From positions 1 through 59,731 of IMG/VR virus record IMGVR_UViG_3300025121_000443: a stretch of 59,731 nt of DNA. One strand, given 5' to 3'. Under the pieces are notes generated by a model. The model saw only the letters and a program-made list of their open reading frames with translations, was not told the origin of the DNA and ran no database searches. Positions 1-9,177 of this stretch are shown here, piece after piece. Numbering within the stretch: the stretch's first letter is position 1; each line of letters begins with the position of its first letter. Position numbers and translations under genes: made by a program. Source of the DNA: a virus.

Positions 1-1
1 C

Positions 2-1240
2 TGGTCTACCAATATGGGATCTGTTGTAGAATTGGGAACTGAGGGAAAGAATGGACCTGTTCGTGCTTTATATCATGTAGATCCTACGAGATGCTATTTG
101 ACAGGAAATTATAAAACTCCCTTAAGATATTCTCCTTCGAAAGGCAAGGTTCAGAACTGGAAAGATACTGACTTCTTCCGGGTGGCTTCTTTACCCTCTA
201 TTAGAGAAGATTATCGAGGTCTTGGGAATTGTGCCATTGATCGTGCTTTGCAACTTGGACAGCTCATGCGAGCAGTTTATAGGCATGATGAGGAACGATT
301 AGGTGCAAGAGCTCCTAGAGGATTGATGCTTTTATCTGGGATCAATCGTAAACAATGGGATGACGCTATGGAAGCTAGAGATGCAGAGCTTGATCAAAAC
401 ATGATGCAATATTTTGGATCTGTTGCTGTGTTAGCTTCTGCTTCAGCAAGTGTTGATGCAAAAATGATAGCTTTATCTGAACTTCCAACTTCGTTCAATC
501 TCAAAGAGTGGACGGATATGATTTTATATGGATATGCCTTGTGTTTTGGATATGATGCAAGCGAATTTTATCCTGTTCAATATGGTGCTTTAGGTCGTGG
601 TAATGAAGTTGCGTTACAGCATGAGAAAGCTACTGGAAAAGGTAGGCTTGACTTTGTGCTCGGCTTCCAAGAACAATTACAGAATTTTCTACCGGATTCT
701 GTAACCTTTACCTTTGACCAAAGAGATGAAGAAGGTGATTTGCTTCATGCAAAAGTTGAGCAAGCATGGGTAGATGTTGCGAAGACAATGTATACAGCAA
801 CAGTGAATGGACAACCCATGATTACGGTAGAGGAAGCTAGAGTTTTGTTGGCTGATTATGGAATCATACCCTCGTCCTGGTCAGAAGCTGAATATGTTCA
901 TGGTACTGACCTTGAAGATGTTGATGAACAACCAGAAGTTGAAAGTCCAGACTCAAGCTCAGAGGGACAGAGTCCAGAGCCTTCGGAAGAGCCAAGTGAG
1001 GATAATCCTGTAGCTGCTTCTCCTACAGCTAATGCTAAGATTCAATATATGAAGTATAAAACTCTTAAGAATAAAGTGATGCGTGAGAAATTATTGGAAG
1101 ATCCAGCTATGTGGAAGGCTGCTGAAAAATATCCACGAGAGCCTATTGTTCAGTATTCTTTTCCTGCTAATACGATAACCATTCTATGGGAAAGCGGAGA
1201 AGATCTATTAAAACCTAGAGTTTGGGGAGGGATGAAATGA
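2..1240 (+). CDS. Portal protein, 5' end cut off by the window edge
   Basis: The frame is open from the first bases of the window, so the true start lies upstream; the first ATG inside is at 14. The N-terminal half (VDP-RC--TG-Y-TPLRYSP, then ASLPS--E---GLGNCAIDRAL) has the look of a phage portal, the ring at the head vertex through which DNA passes. The last 130 residues are acidic and low complexity (Glu/Pro/Ser rich around 300-330). Its position just before protease/scaffold and capsid genes fits. It overlaps the next start by 4 bases (ATGA), implying translational coupling. Confidence 0.78.
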   Translation, partial: WSTNMGSVVELGTEGKNGPVRALYHVDPTRCYLTGNYKTPLRYSPSKGKVQNWKDTDFFRVASLPSIREDYRGLGNCAIDRALQLGQLMRAVYRHDEERLGARAPRGLMLLSGINRKQWDDAMEARDAELDQNMMQYFGSVAVLASASASVDAKMIALSELPTSFNLKEWTDMILYGYALCFGYDASEFYPVQYGALGRGNEVALQHEKATGKGRLDFVLGFQEQLQNFLPDSVTFTFDQRDEEGDLLHAKVEQAWVDVAKTMYTATVNGQPMITVEEARVLLADYGIIPSSWSEAEYVHGTDLEDVDEQPEVESPDSSSEGQSPEPSEEPSEDNPVAASPTANAKIQYMKYKTLKNKVMREKLLEDPAMWKAAEKYPREPIVQYSFPANTITILWESGEDLLKPRVWGGMK

Positions 1241-1764
1241 GTGCAAGTTTGCCAGTAGAAGTTATAAAGAAATACAAAGGAAAGACAGAACTATTTTTTG
1301 AAACGGGTACTTCTAAAGGAGATTCTACTCAGACGGCTTTGGAAGCTGGTTATGATAATATTATGACGATTGAACTTGATCCAAAGACACATTTTGAAGC
1401 CTATAGAAGATTTCAGGGAAATGATTTTGTAGTGTGCGTTCTTGGAGATTCTGTGGATATTCTTTCAAAAACCGTACCGCTGCTTGAGATTCCAACACTA
1501 TTCTTTTTAGATGCTCATCTTGACTGTGGAGCTGAGTGTACTCCTATGGTAAAAGAGCTTGAGATCATTTCAAAAGCAAGTGTTGAAGTTACCATATTGA
1601 TAGACGATATGCGCTTGTTGGGTCTTTTGAGATGGTCTCCGATTACTTTAGAAACATTGGTATCTAAAGTTAAAGAATTATTTCCAGATCATCAAATATT
1701 TTTTGAAGCAAATGCTCATAAAAATAATGATTTGATGGCTATTTATAAGGAATCTAATCTATGA
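1237..1764 (+). CDS. Class I SAM-methyltransferase-like protein in the head module
   Basis: About 175 residues. I chose ATG 1237 over 1222 because GGGGAGGG lies just upstream and the start overlaps the portal stop. Visible features: FFETGTSKGDST (glycine-containing SAM loop), IELDPK (acidic end of strand 2), VLGDS, FFLDAHLD and ILIDDMR, a pattern seen in FkbM/class-24-like methyltransferases. A role in modifying a virion glycan is an inference from the glycosyltransferase encoded next. It is unusual between portal and protease genes. It overlaps the next gene by 4 bases. Confidence 0.6.
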   Translation: MSASLPVEVIKKYKGKTELFFETGTSKGDSTQTALEAGYDNIMTIELDPKTHFEAYRRFQGNDFVVCVLGDSVDILSKTVPLLEIPTLFFLDAHLDCGAECTPMVKELEIISKASVEVTILIDDMRLLGLLRWSPITLETLVSKVKELFPDHQIFFEANAHKNNDLMAIYKESNL

Positions 1765-3461
1765 TCGAGTCTCCGTACGTTTCCATTGTTACAGGAACAT
1801 ACAATAGAATTGATTCGTTGAAAAGAATGGTGAAAAGTGTACGAAGTTCTGTTGGATTGGGCATTCCATATGAGCTTGTTATCGTTGAGGGTGGATCTAC
1901 CGATGGAAGTTTGGAGTGGCTTAGAAAACAACCAGACGTAGTTTTGATTGAGCAGGGTGAATTACTGGGAATTGTAAAAGCCTTTGACGCTGGCTTCAAA
2001 GCTGCTAAGGGAAAATATGTAATTATTGCCAATGACGATATAGAATTTAGGTATGAATCTATTCAGAATTCTGTTGCATTTATGAATGATAATCTTGATT
2101 GTGGCATAGGTTGTTTTCCACAGAATAGATATTCTCCAGAATACAAGGTAGCAGAGATTCCTGCTGTAAAGAACGGTAAAGCAACAAGAGCCTATTATGG
2201 ACAAGTTTGTATCATTCCAAAATGGTTAGGTGATAAAGTTGGTTGGTGGGGTGATTACAAACACTATGCTGGAGATAATGAGATATCGTGTAATGTTCAT
2301 GAGCTTGGATTCAAAGTTTTACCTATGGAATCATGTTGCATAAATGATTATGTGGTAAAGGATGAATTGCGTAGAAAAAATAGTGATACTAACGGTAACA
2401 GATCTCATGAGGATTCTGAAAAATGGGTAAAGAAGTGGACGCGAAATGGGCTTCTAGGACCGAATCTTCATCCAGCTCCTAGAATGGCAAATCCTTTGAA
2501 ACGAGATAGAAGAGTTGTATATGCTCCTATCTATGAAGAGAATGAATTTCCTCATCAGCTACAAACAAAGCATGGATTGAGAGATGCTCTTGCAGAAAAG
2601 TTTCTTACTTCTGAAATAAATTATCGTCAAAACACAGATAATCTATATTATGCGATTTCTATGTTTATGCCTGACGTTGTACTGATTCAATATCATAATC
2701 CTAAATATCTTACGTATGATTTTATGATGAGAGTAAAAGAGGAATTTCCAAAGACAACATTTGTATCTTGGAATGGAGATTATTCTCTTGCCATGTTAAG
2801 ATCTCCTGCATATATTCAGGTTCTAAAATTGTTTGATTTGGCGACCTTTGTTACCGCTGATGTTGCAGTAGAATATGAATTACAGGGAATAAATTTTAAG
2901 TATTGGCAGATAGGATATGAGGACTATACTCCTTTACCGCAGTCTCAAATTCAAAAAGATAAGTATGATGTAATGTTTTTAGGAAATTGCTACAATCCTA
3001 TAAGAGTTCAAATGGGTCAAATGCTACGATACCATAAAGATTGGAAAGTAGGTTTATTCGGGAAATGGCCGACTCATATAAAGGCTGATGGAATTAATCA
3101 ATACAATTTTATAGATGGAGATGCTTTATATCGTTCCTCTAAGATTGCTATTGGAGATAATTTGTATCCGCAATCCATTGGATATGTTTCCAATAGATTG
3201 TTTCAAGCTCTTCATGCTGGAGCATTTATGTTGCAGCAAAATATTCCGGGAATGGAGGAATTTCTAGGTTTGAAGGATGGAGTTCATCTTATCATATGGA
3301 ATACGTTGGAAGAACTTGAATATTTAATTGGTGAATGGAGAGATAGAGAAGCAGATAGGAGGAATATTGCAAATGCTGGAAAACGATTTGTAGATAAAAA
3401 TCATTCATTCCAGAATAGAGTTGAGGAATTGGAGCGATTTTTGAGCGAGATTAAAAAGTAA
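1761..3461 (+). CDS. Two-domain glycosyltransferase
   Basis: 566 residues. Residues ~6-230 are a GT-A (family 2) domain: SIVTGTYNR start, EGGSTDGS nucleotide-binding strand and a DxD-like IANDDIEF, the metal/sugar-nucleotide site. The C-terminal part (~270-560) ends in FQALHAGAF---NIPGMEEF and a helical tail, as in the GT-B-like CgeB/Glyco_trans_1_2 family. The protein probably transfers two sugars or makes a disaccharide. Its place between portal and protease suggests a virion or cell-surface substrate (inference). It overlaps the upstream methyltransferase by 4 bases. Confidence 0.75.
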   Translation: MIESPYVSIVTGTYNRIDSLKRMVKSVRSSVGLGIPYELVIVEGGSTDGSLEWLRKQPDVVLIEQGELLGIVKAFDAGFKAAKGKYVIIANDDIEFRYESIQNSVAFMNDNLDCGIGCFPQNRYSPEYKVAEIPAVKNGKATRAYYGQVCIIPKWLGDKVGWWGDYKHYAGDNEISCNVHELGFKVLPMESCCINDYVVKDELRRKNSDTNGNRSHEDSEKWVKKWTRNGLLGPNLHPAPRMANPLKRDRRVVYAPIYEENEFPHQLQTKHGLRDALAEKFLTSEINYRQNTDNLYYAISMFMPDVVLIQYHNPKYLTYDFMMRVKEEFPKTTFVSWNGDYSLAMLRSPAYIQVLKLFDLATFVTADVAVEYELQGINFKYWQIGYEDYTPLPQSQIQKDKYDVMFLGNCYNPIRVQMGQMLRYHKDWKVGLFGKWPTHIKADGINQYNFIDGDALYRSSKIAIGDNLYPQSIGYVSNRLFQALHAGAFMLQQNIPGMEEFLGLKDGVHLIIWNTLEELEYLIGEWRDREADRRNIANAGKRFVDKNHSFQNRVEELERFLSEIKK

Positions 3462-3464
3462 TAC

Positions 3465-3493
3465 TAGTCAAGGTAGATTGTAAATGCTATAAT
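3465..3493 (+). promoter_or_regulatory. Extended -10 promoter for the protease/capsid genes
   Basis: A perfect extended -10, TGCTATAAT, lies at 3485-3493 with a poor -35 (TAGTCA, 17-bp spacer). Transcription would start near 3500, just before the SD of the next gene. This would boost protease, scaffold and capsid expression separately from the upstream genes. Confidence 0.5.
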
Positions 3494-3517
3494 GTAGTAT
3501 AGATGGTGAGGAAAGAT

Positions 3518-4915
3518 ATGATCAAAGAAACTCTGAGTGAAGTTTATAATCTTCTAAGGCAAGCAGCGGAAAAGATTTTTCCAGAAGTAGTTACTGCTCC
3601 TGTCGAGGATTCTACAAGCATATCAAGTCTTTATGAACAAGTTTTTTATAAGTCAATGGAATCAGAAGAGTGGGTTTGGCTCATTGATCTATATGTTGAT
3701 GAATCCAAGGATATGTTTGCTATCTTTTCAAAAGATGGACTATTGTATAAAGCTCTTATTGAGGTTGAAAACTCGAAAGTTTCGATAGGGGAGCTCATTC
3801 GTGTAGAAGAGGTATTTGAACCTGTCAAAGAAAGTCGTATGATAATCCAACGGCAGAAGGATAATTCTGTTAGATGGTTTTTAGTGGCTTCTTCAAATGT
3901 TTTGAATAGAAATGGTGCAATTGATTCCTCTAAATTGTTTGACAATCTTGTAAAAGATGCATATAAAAATGATAGATTTCCATATTTGACCTTTTGGCAT
4001 CAAGGTGAAAATCTCAAAATGGGAATGACTGATTGGGTTGCAAGAGAAGAAAATCTTCTTTTGGCTTCCGGTACGTTTGATGATGGTATTGTTGCGAAGG
4101 CAATGATAAGAGCTTATGAGGAAGATCCGAATTATTGGGGTTCTTCAATCTCTTTCTGGCCGACGGAAGGACATATGGAACAGGTAGCTGAGGATATTAA
4201 AGTTCCTATGTATACAGATGGTTATTTCGAGGAGATTTCTATTCTCCCCGAGGAACAAGCGTGTTGTCTATTCACTGCATTAAAATCTAAAGGAAAGGTG
4301 AACCGTATGAAACCTGAATTAATTGAAGGCATTAAGAAATTAGCTGGAGATGATGAGGTTGCAGAGGAATTAATTGGTATGGTTGACGAGGTAAACCGAG
4401 AAATTAACGATAAGGGTCTTATTCGTCGCGAATCTGAGGAAAGTAATTCTGAGCAACCAAAAGACGAACAGACTGAGATTCCTGAAATTGAAGTTCCAGA
4501 GGAAGAAGAAACACCCTCTACAGAGCCAGTTCAGGAAAGTTCAGAACCTGCGTCATTGGAGATTGACGATGATTTGGTAAATGAGATCGTTAATCGTTTA
4601 GCCGAGCATCCAAAAATGGCAGACTCTATCGATGAATTGAGAAATTTGGTTGCTCAACAAAAAGTTTCTCTTGAAAATATGGCTTTAGAAGTTGCAGGAC
4701 TTCGAAGTTCATTGATCAAAGAGAATAAAGTATTAGTGGAAAGAGTCGTAAAACTTGAAGCTGATGATGAGCAAAAAAGGGATGAATGGGTAAAAGATCT
4801 TCCCAGAAAGAAACAAACGATTGCAATTCATAGAGCTAGAGTTCAAACCGAGGGAGAAACCGAAGAGGAATCTTTTGAGGATTTAGCAAGCAGAACTATA
4901 GAAGTTCTAAAGTAA
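3518..4915 (+). CDS. Prohead protease fused to a scaffold-like domain
   Basis: I prefer ATG 3518 (465 residues) because GGTGAGG lies 6 bases upstream; an in-frame ATG at 3503 would sit almost at the predicted transcript start. The region around residues 100-255 resembles phage capsid maturation proteases (LNRNGAIDSSKL, ASGTFDD, then YFEEISILPEEQACCLFTAL). The C-terminal ~200 residues are very acidic and predicted coiled coil (LVNEIVNRL, LVAQQKVSLENM), typical of a scaffold that is digested during maturation. Its place directly before the capsid gene supports the call. I did not identify the catalytic residues with certainty. Confidence 0.7.
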   Translation: MIKETLSEVYNLLRQAAEKIFPEVVTAPVEDSTSISSLYEQVFYKSMESEEWVWLIDLYVDESKDMFAIFSKDGLLYKALIEVENSKVSIGELIRVEEVFEPVKESRMIIQRQKDNSVRWFLVASSNVLNRNGAIDSSKLFDNLVKDAYKNDRFPYLTFWHQGENLKMGMTDWVAREENLLLASGTFDDGIVAKAMIRAYEEDPNYWGSSISFWPTEGHMEQVAEDIKVPMYTDGYFEEISILPEEQACCLFTALKSKGKVNRMKPELIEGIKKLAGDDEVAEELIGMVDEVNREINDKGLIRRESEESNSEQPKDEQTEIPEIEVPEEEETPSTEPVQESSEPASLEIDDDLVNEIVNRLAEHPKMADSIDELRNLVAQQKVSLENMALEVAGLRSSLIKENKVLVERVVKLEADDEQKRDEWVKDLPRKKQTIAIHRARVQTEGETEEESFEDLASRTIEVLK

Positions 4916-4939
4916 TTCGTATTTGATGAGGAGATAAAT

Positions 4940-6238
4940 ATGACTATTAGTGCATTATCTGATTTAGCAACTATCTATGGTTGCTGTGGTTTGTTTGATC
5001 TTTGCGGAGATCGGGACTTAATGTCCTTATCGTTCGAAGGTCAAAGCAAATTTCTTGATTGGATCGGATGGGAGAAATCTGACGTCTGTATAATCAAGAA
5101 AAACTTTATTACCTATGTCCGTCCAGAAGATTCTAACCGAACAAGAACTGCTGGATACATCTCAGATCCCTGCGGTGATTCTAACGGAGTCGAGTTTGGA
5201 ACTTGTGATTTTACTCTGGAAGATTATGCTTTGTTACGTCGTCACGGTCCTGCCCGAAATGCGACAAACATAGGTATGAAGTATTGTGAAATTCAACCTC
5301 GTTACCGTTTGGATGGTTCTCCAATTCGTGATGACCAGGAATTTGACATGCGTTTAGCAACTGAAGCAATGCTTCAGGATCTAAAACGAATGCTGATTGA
5401 TGGAAATAAAACATCAACTGGTCAATTTGATGGATTGCAGAGACTGATCAAAACTGGTTATACCAGTAGCGCAGGAAGATTCTGTCGTGCTATGGATTCC
5501 GTTGTTGTTGATTGGAACGGAAATACCCTTGATGGTGGTAGCGGTATTACTTGGAATGGTGCAGCTGTTGGCTCATCTTACGATTTCATTGACGTTCTCA
5601 TGGCTGTCTATCGCAGAATCCGAGATCGAATCAAGATGGCTCCAGCATTGGATGCACAACCACTGACTCCTGGCGATATGATTATCATGGCTCCGACACA
5701 TATTCTTCGCTGCATTCTTGATCAATTTACTTGTTGGAGTGTTTGTCCTGGAGCGACCAATATTCAGGTTGCTATCCAATCATACGAAGCAAGAAAATTC
5801 AGAGATTCTTTGAATGGTGGTATGTTTGGTGATGGAAAGATCTACATTGACGGATTTGAGATTCCATTGGTGAGTTACAGTTGGTCAATGATTGATGAGG
5901 ACACTGGTGCTTCAGATGTTTATTTATTGACAGGAAAAGTTGGAAATGTAAAGACTATTTCTGGTCAATACAAAAACATGATTGCTGTTCCAGCAGCTTA
6001 CTCAGACGGACCTTTCCGCTACACTGATGGTGGTAGAATTCTTACCTGGATGAATAATACTCAAACATGTATTCAGAGAGAAATTCAAATGGAACCTCGT
6101 TTACTTCTTTGGGCTCCTTGGGCGCAGGCAAGATTCCAAGATGTGCTTTGCACAACTCCTGGTGGAATTATTTCACCTGATCCTTGGGAATCTAGTTTCT
6201 TCCCTGAAACCAGCTTCAGTGCTGCTGTTTGTCCATAA
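4940..6238 (+). CDS. Major capsid protein
   Basis: 432 residues with SD GAGGAGATAAAT. Identified by position after the protease/scaffold and by composition: an N-terminal region followed by GTCDFTLEDYALLRRHGPA, a long spine-like helix (TEAMLQDLKRMLIDGN) and a C-terminal beta-rich region with arginines, consistent with an HK97-fold protein. It is unusually cysteine rich near the N-terminus (YGCCGLFDLCGD). A perfect hairpin follows the stop codon. The fold is inferred. Confidence 0.75.
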   Translation: MTISALSDLATIYGCCGLFDLCGDRDLMSLSFEGQSKFLDWIGWEKSDVCIIKKNFITYVRPEDSNRTRTAGYISDPCGDSNGVEFGTCDFTLEDYALLRRHGPARNATNIGMKYCEIQPRYRLDGSPIRDDQEFDMRLATEAMLQDLKRMLIDGNKTSTGQFDGLQRLIKTGYTSSAGRFCRAMDSVVVDWNGNTLDGGSGITWNGAAVGSSYDFIDVLMAVYRRIRDRIKMAPALDAQPLTPGDMIIMAPTHILRCILDQFTCWSVCPGATNIQVAIQSYEARKFRDSLNGGMFGDGKIYIDGFEIPLVSYSWSMIDEDTGASDVYLLTGKVGNVKTISGQYKNMIAVPAAYSDGPFRYTDGGRILTWMNNTQTCIQREIQMEPRLLLWAPWAQARFQDVLCTTPGGIISPDPWESSFFPETSFSAAVCP

Positions 6239-6250
6239 TATTTATCTAGC

Positions 6251-6280
6251 GGAAGTGGGAATCTACGCATTCCCACTTCC
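6251..6280 (+). terminator. Perfect 12-bp hairpin after the capsid gene
   Basis: GGAAGTGGGAAT (6251-6262) pairs exactly with 6269-6280 around a 6-base loop. There is no clear U-run after it, so it may be a partial terminator or a 3' stabiliser that raises capsid mRNA over downstream genes. Confidence 0.6.
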
Positions 6281-6323
6281 AATGTTGTCTCAAGACTGAA
6301 TACATTGGTTGTGGAGAACAGGT

Positions 6324-7682
6324 TTGCTCGGTAAAATTCCTTCGCTGTCTTTAATTGTTCCTTCATATAATCATGGCAAATATTTGTCAGATTTAATACA
6401 TAGCATATACGGAGGAGAGACCTCATTAGGGTTCTTTACTGAGCAAACCTTACTCCCGTACGAAGTAATTATCGCAGACGACTGTTCTACCGATGATACC
6501 GAAGCTGTTGTAAATGAGTTGGCTAATAAGTTTTCAGGAATAAAATATGTAAGAACTAAGAAAAATTCAGGAACTCCTGTGGCATGCAATACAGCTATTT
6601 ACGAAGCTAAAGGAGAAATAATAACAAGAATAGATGCTGACGATATGAGAGAATCTTTTTCTCTAGAAGGAATGATGAGCTTCCAGATAAAAAATATGCA
6701 CTCTCTTATTTATGATAATGGAATACTATTTTTAGATGGAAGAAGAATGTCACATGTTTTTAGAACAGCACCTTACGATTTCAACAAATTAATCCATAAA
6801 AACACTATTCATGCAGGAATTATGTTTCCAAAGAAAGCATGGGAAGAATGTGGTGGATATCCGGAAAGATTTAGGTACGGTAGAGACGATTGGTCTTTCA
6901 ACGTGGCTCTCGGAGTAAAAGGATATTGCGGTATCCACGTTGAACGAGCAGGGTATCTATATAGAAGAGAAAGACAAAATAGATCTTTGCGAAATTCATC
7001 TTCGGAGCAACAAAAATTTTATTACGATCAAATGAAGTTAGAATTTAGAGATATTTATTCGGGGAGGTTTCCAATGGGTTGTTGTGGTAATAGAGGAAGG
7101 GAGAGTACATCTCCTACAAGTGTAGAAAGGACATCAGTGAATACTTTAGTTGGATCTGTCGGAATGTCGTTACTTGAATATCAAGGCTCTAATTATGGAG
7201 CAGAAGTTTATTATGGACCGACAACTGGAATTGCTTATCAATTCAGTGTAAAAAAGAACAGAAGATATGTAGATGATCGTGATCTCCACGCTACAAAGGG
7301 AGTCGGTTTACTGGACATCGTAGAGCATGGAAAGTACATGTTCAAGGCAATAGCTGTTGAGCCAGAACCTGAACCTGAACCAGTTGTTCAAGTTCAGTCT
7401 CAAATAGTTGAACCTGTAGAGGATACCATCGAGGAAATGAAACTAGAAGAGCCTATGGAGGAAGTTGTGGTAATGGAAGTTTCTTCATTGGAGCCTTCTG
7501 AAGACATGACAAAAATTGAATCTGGAGTTATCAAGGGAATAGGCTTGAAGAGTGTTAGTAAACTGGAAGATGCTGGAATTATATACTGGGAACAGTATAT
7601 AGATACAGATTCAGATGTTCTTTCCAAATTGCTAGGAATAAGTGTTGATGTGATTGACAAACAAAAAGAACAATTTGTATGA
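6324..7682 (+). CDS. Family 2 glycosyltransferase fused to a small head protein
   Basis: TTG 6324 is the likely start, with GTGGAG 7 bases upstream; an upstream TTG at 6309 lacks an SD. Residues ~5-230 form a GT-A domain: LSLIVPSYNHGKYL, IIADDCSTDDT, TRIDADDMR (DxD) and GRDDW. From 7074 the same frame continues into a different protein: cysteine/glycine start (MGCCGNRGRE), a segment LLEYQGSNYG--VYYGP-TG, an EPEPEPEP linker and a helix-hairpin-helix-like tail (IKGIGLKSVSKLEDAGI). The segment from 7074 has its own strong SD (see nested entry), so the long product may be a fusion made alongside the short one. Confidence 0.7.
   Translation: MLGKIPSLSLIVPSYNHGKYLSDLIHSIYGGETSLGFFTEQTLLPYEVIIADDCSTDDTEAVVNELANKFSGIKYVRTKKNSGTPVACNTAIYEAKGEIITRIDADDMRESFSLEGMMSFQIKNMHSLIYDNGILFLDGRRMSHVFRTAPYDFNKLIHKNTIHAGIMFPKKAWEECGGYPERFRYGRDDWSFNVALGVKGYCGIHVERAGYLYRRERQNRSLRNSSSEQQKFYYDQMKLEFRDIYSGRFPMGCCGNRGRESTSPTSVERTSVNTLVGSVGMSLLEYQGSNYGAEVYYGPTTGIAYQFSVKKNRRYVDDRDLHATKGVGLLDIVEHGKYMFKAIAVEPEPEPEPVVQVQSQIVEPVEDTIEEMKLEEPMEEVVVMEVSSLEPSEDMTKIESGVIKGIGLKSVSKLEDAGIIYWEQYIDTDSDVLSKLLGISVDVIDKQKEQFV
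7074..7682 (+). CDS. Nested in-frame gene: small head protein with HhH-like tail
   Basis: ATG 7074 is preceded by GGGGAGG 6 bases upstream, one of the best SDs in the head module, and is in frame with the glycosyltransferase. It gives a 202-residue protein. Residues ~25-90 (LLEYQGSNYGAEVYYGPTTG, then RYVDDRDL) resemble short proteins common in phage head modules, which normally stand alone. The tail from ~150 resembles a helix-hairpin-helix (GIGLKSVSKLEDAG). Its function is not known to me. Whether it is made separately needs protein data. Confidence 0.6.
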   Translation: MGCCGNRGRESTSPTSVERTSVNTLVGSVGMSLLEYQGSNYGAEVYYGPTTGIAYQFSVKKNRRYVDDRDLHATKGVGLLDIVEHGKYMFKAIAVEPEPEPEPVVQVQSQIVEPVEDTIEEMKLEEPMEEVVVMEVSSLEPSEDMTKIESGVIKGIGLKSVSKLEDAGIIYWEQYIDTDSDVLSKLLGISVDVIDKQKEQFV

Positions 7683-8014
7683 CAGAATTTTCTTTGATCT
7701 TCAAGTTTGTTCTTGCATTTCTCACTTCATATAGATTGTCTGAGCTAATTGCTCTAGATGATGGACCGATGTATATTTTTAAGTCATTGCGAGAATTTCT
7801 AGGAAAGAAAGCTTCAGATGATAGAGAAAATAAACTGAAAAGATCTGCTGCTGATTTAGTTCATTGCCCATTTTGTGTCGGTGTTTGGTTTTCTGCGTTT
7901 ACCGTAATCTTGGTTCTTACAGAAACAGTTGTTGGAAATATCTTTCTTTTGATCTTTGGAATAGCAGGTGCTCAGGCTTTTCTTTCAACCATGTCTAAAA
8001 GGTTCCTGGATTAA
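7679..8014 (+). CDS. DUF1360-like membrane protein
   Basis: 111 residues with two or three hydrophobic segments (~5-18, 65-85, 86-102). The pattern SYRLSELIALDDGPMYIFKSLRE followed by LVHCPFCVGVW matches the DUF1360 family of small phage and bacterial membrane proteins of unknown role. It overlaps the upstream gene by 4 bases (ATGA). Confidence 0.75.
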   Translation: MTEFSLIFKFVLAFLTSYRLSELIALDDGPMYIFKSLREFLGKKASDDRENKLKRSAADLVHCPFCVGVWFSAFTVILVLTETVVGNIFLLIFGIAGAQAFLSTMSKRFLD

Positions 8015-8026
8015 AAGAGTGGTTTT

Positions 8027-8110
8027 TGTATAGGTATTAAATAACCTTAACCTAAAATAAATTAGTAATCGAACGTATTTTTAGCCCTAATTTAAGGCTA
8101 AAATACACCT
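8027..8110 (+). repeat. Degenerate copy of the 73-bp intergenic repeat, with a hairpin
   Basis: AGGTATTAAATAACCTTA at 8030-8047 matches 15 of 18 bases of the core AGGTATAAAATAACCTAT found at 41745 and 46888. It is followed by an inverted repeat GTATTTTTAGCC / GGCTAAAATAC (one bulge) ending near 8106. It lies between the DUF1360 gene and the next structural gene and may be a regulatory or processing site. Confidence 0.45.
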
Positions 8111-8121
8111 AAAGGGTAAAA

Positions 8122-9177
8122 ATGCAAATTTCCAGCGAAGTCATTTCAAGATCTGTGGTATCTCTCCCAAGATATGCAAAATTGATTGGATACAGAGAGT
8201 GTGCTTTCTTTGGGGTCTCTCATGAGGAAAATCCAAGTTTTGCATGCAGAGAAATCTGGACGAAATCCCAAAGAGACGACATATCTGCATATCTTCAGGA
8301 AGCTCAAGAAACTATTGAAAGGGTTCTTGAATATCCATTAGAACCTACTTGGATAGCAGATGAACGACATGACATCAATACCATTCTAATTACAGATTGG
8401 GGCAGAATAATAGAAGCTGGAATACGAGCAGAGGAAGAATTATCTGGAGACATACCAGTAGATGTTGAGTCTTTTGGCGTTGGACTGGATACTTTTACCG
8501 TTTCCTTTATTTCTCCTTCTGTAATAGATGATTTATCTGAAGTTCATGTGTTCTATCCAGATTCAGAACTAGAAATTTATCCTTCTGGAATTACGTATGA
8601 CGAAACTTCTCAATTACTTACAATTTCCATTCCTAGATGTAGAATGGTAGATTATGATCTTTTGGATAATCCTCCTGAAGGATTATTATATACAGAAAAT
8701 AGTAACTTTCAGACTACTGTAGATGTGAAACGAATTTATACTGACGATTCAGTTCAAGCAAAATTAATGTATAGAACAGAATCATGTCCTCCAGGATGTG
8801 TGGAAACTTACGATAATGTGTGTATATTTCTAGATAATCCATACGTAGGAAAAGTTAGAATAAATTATGGATATCCTACTACATGCAAATCATATGATCA
8901 TGTTCAATTGAATTACAAAGCAGGAATGACTGAAATTACTAGAACGGTAGAATCAATGGTTATACGGCTTGCTCATTCCATGATGCCTACCGAGCCTTGT
9001 GGTTGTGATGTAACTCAAAGACTTTGGTTACGAGATAGAGAAATTCCAAAGATTCTAACCAAAGAAAGAATTGAATGTCCATTTGGTATGTCTGATGGTG
9101 CATGGATTGCCTGGAAATGGGCTTGTGGTATTCAATTGAATAGATTATCAGCATTGGTAGGAAAAAGAAAATTATGA
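8122..9177 (+). CDS. Putative head-tail connector/adaptor protein
   Basis: 351 residues. The N-terminal third (ISAYLQEAQETIERVLEYPLEPTW) has the short-helix pattern of gp6-like head-tail connectors. The middle is beta rich, and the C-terminal part carries cysteine clusters (ESCPPGCVE, EPCGCD, ECPFG). Its position after the capsid and before tail completion genes supports a connector role, but the fold is inferred. It overlaps the next gene by 4 bases. Confidence 0.5.
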   Translation: MQISSEVISRSVVSLPRYAKLIGYRECAFFGVSHEENPSFACREIWTKSQRDDISAYLQEAQETIERVLEYPLEPTWIADERHDINTILITDWGRIIEAGIRAEEELSGDIPVDVESFGVGLDTFTVSFISPSVIDDLSEVHVFYPDSELEIYPSGITYDETSQLLTISIPRCRMVDYDLLDNPPEGLLYTENSNFQTTVDVKRIYTDDSVQAKLMYRTESCPPGCVETYDNVCIFLDNPYVGKVRINYGYPTTCKSYDHVQLNYKAGMTEITRTVESMVIRLAHSMMPTEPCGCDVTQRLWLRDREIPKILTKERIECPFGMSDGAWIAWKWACGIQLNRLSALVGKRKL

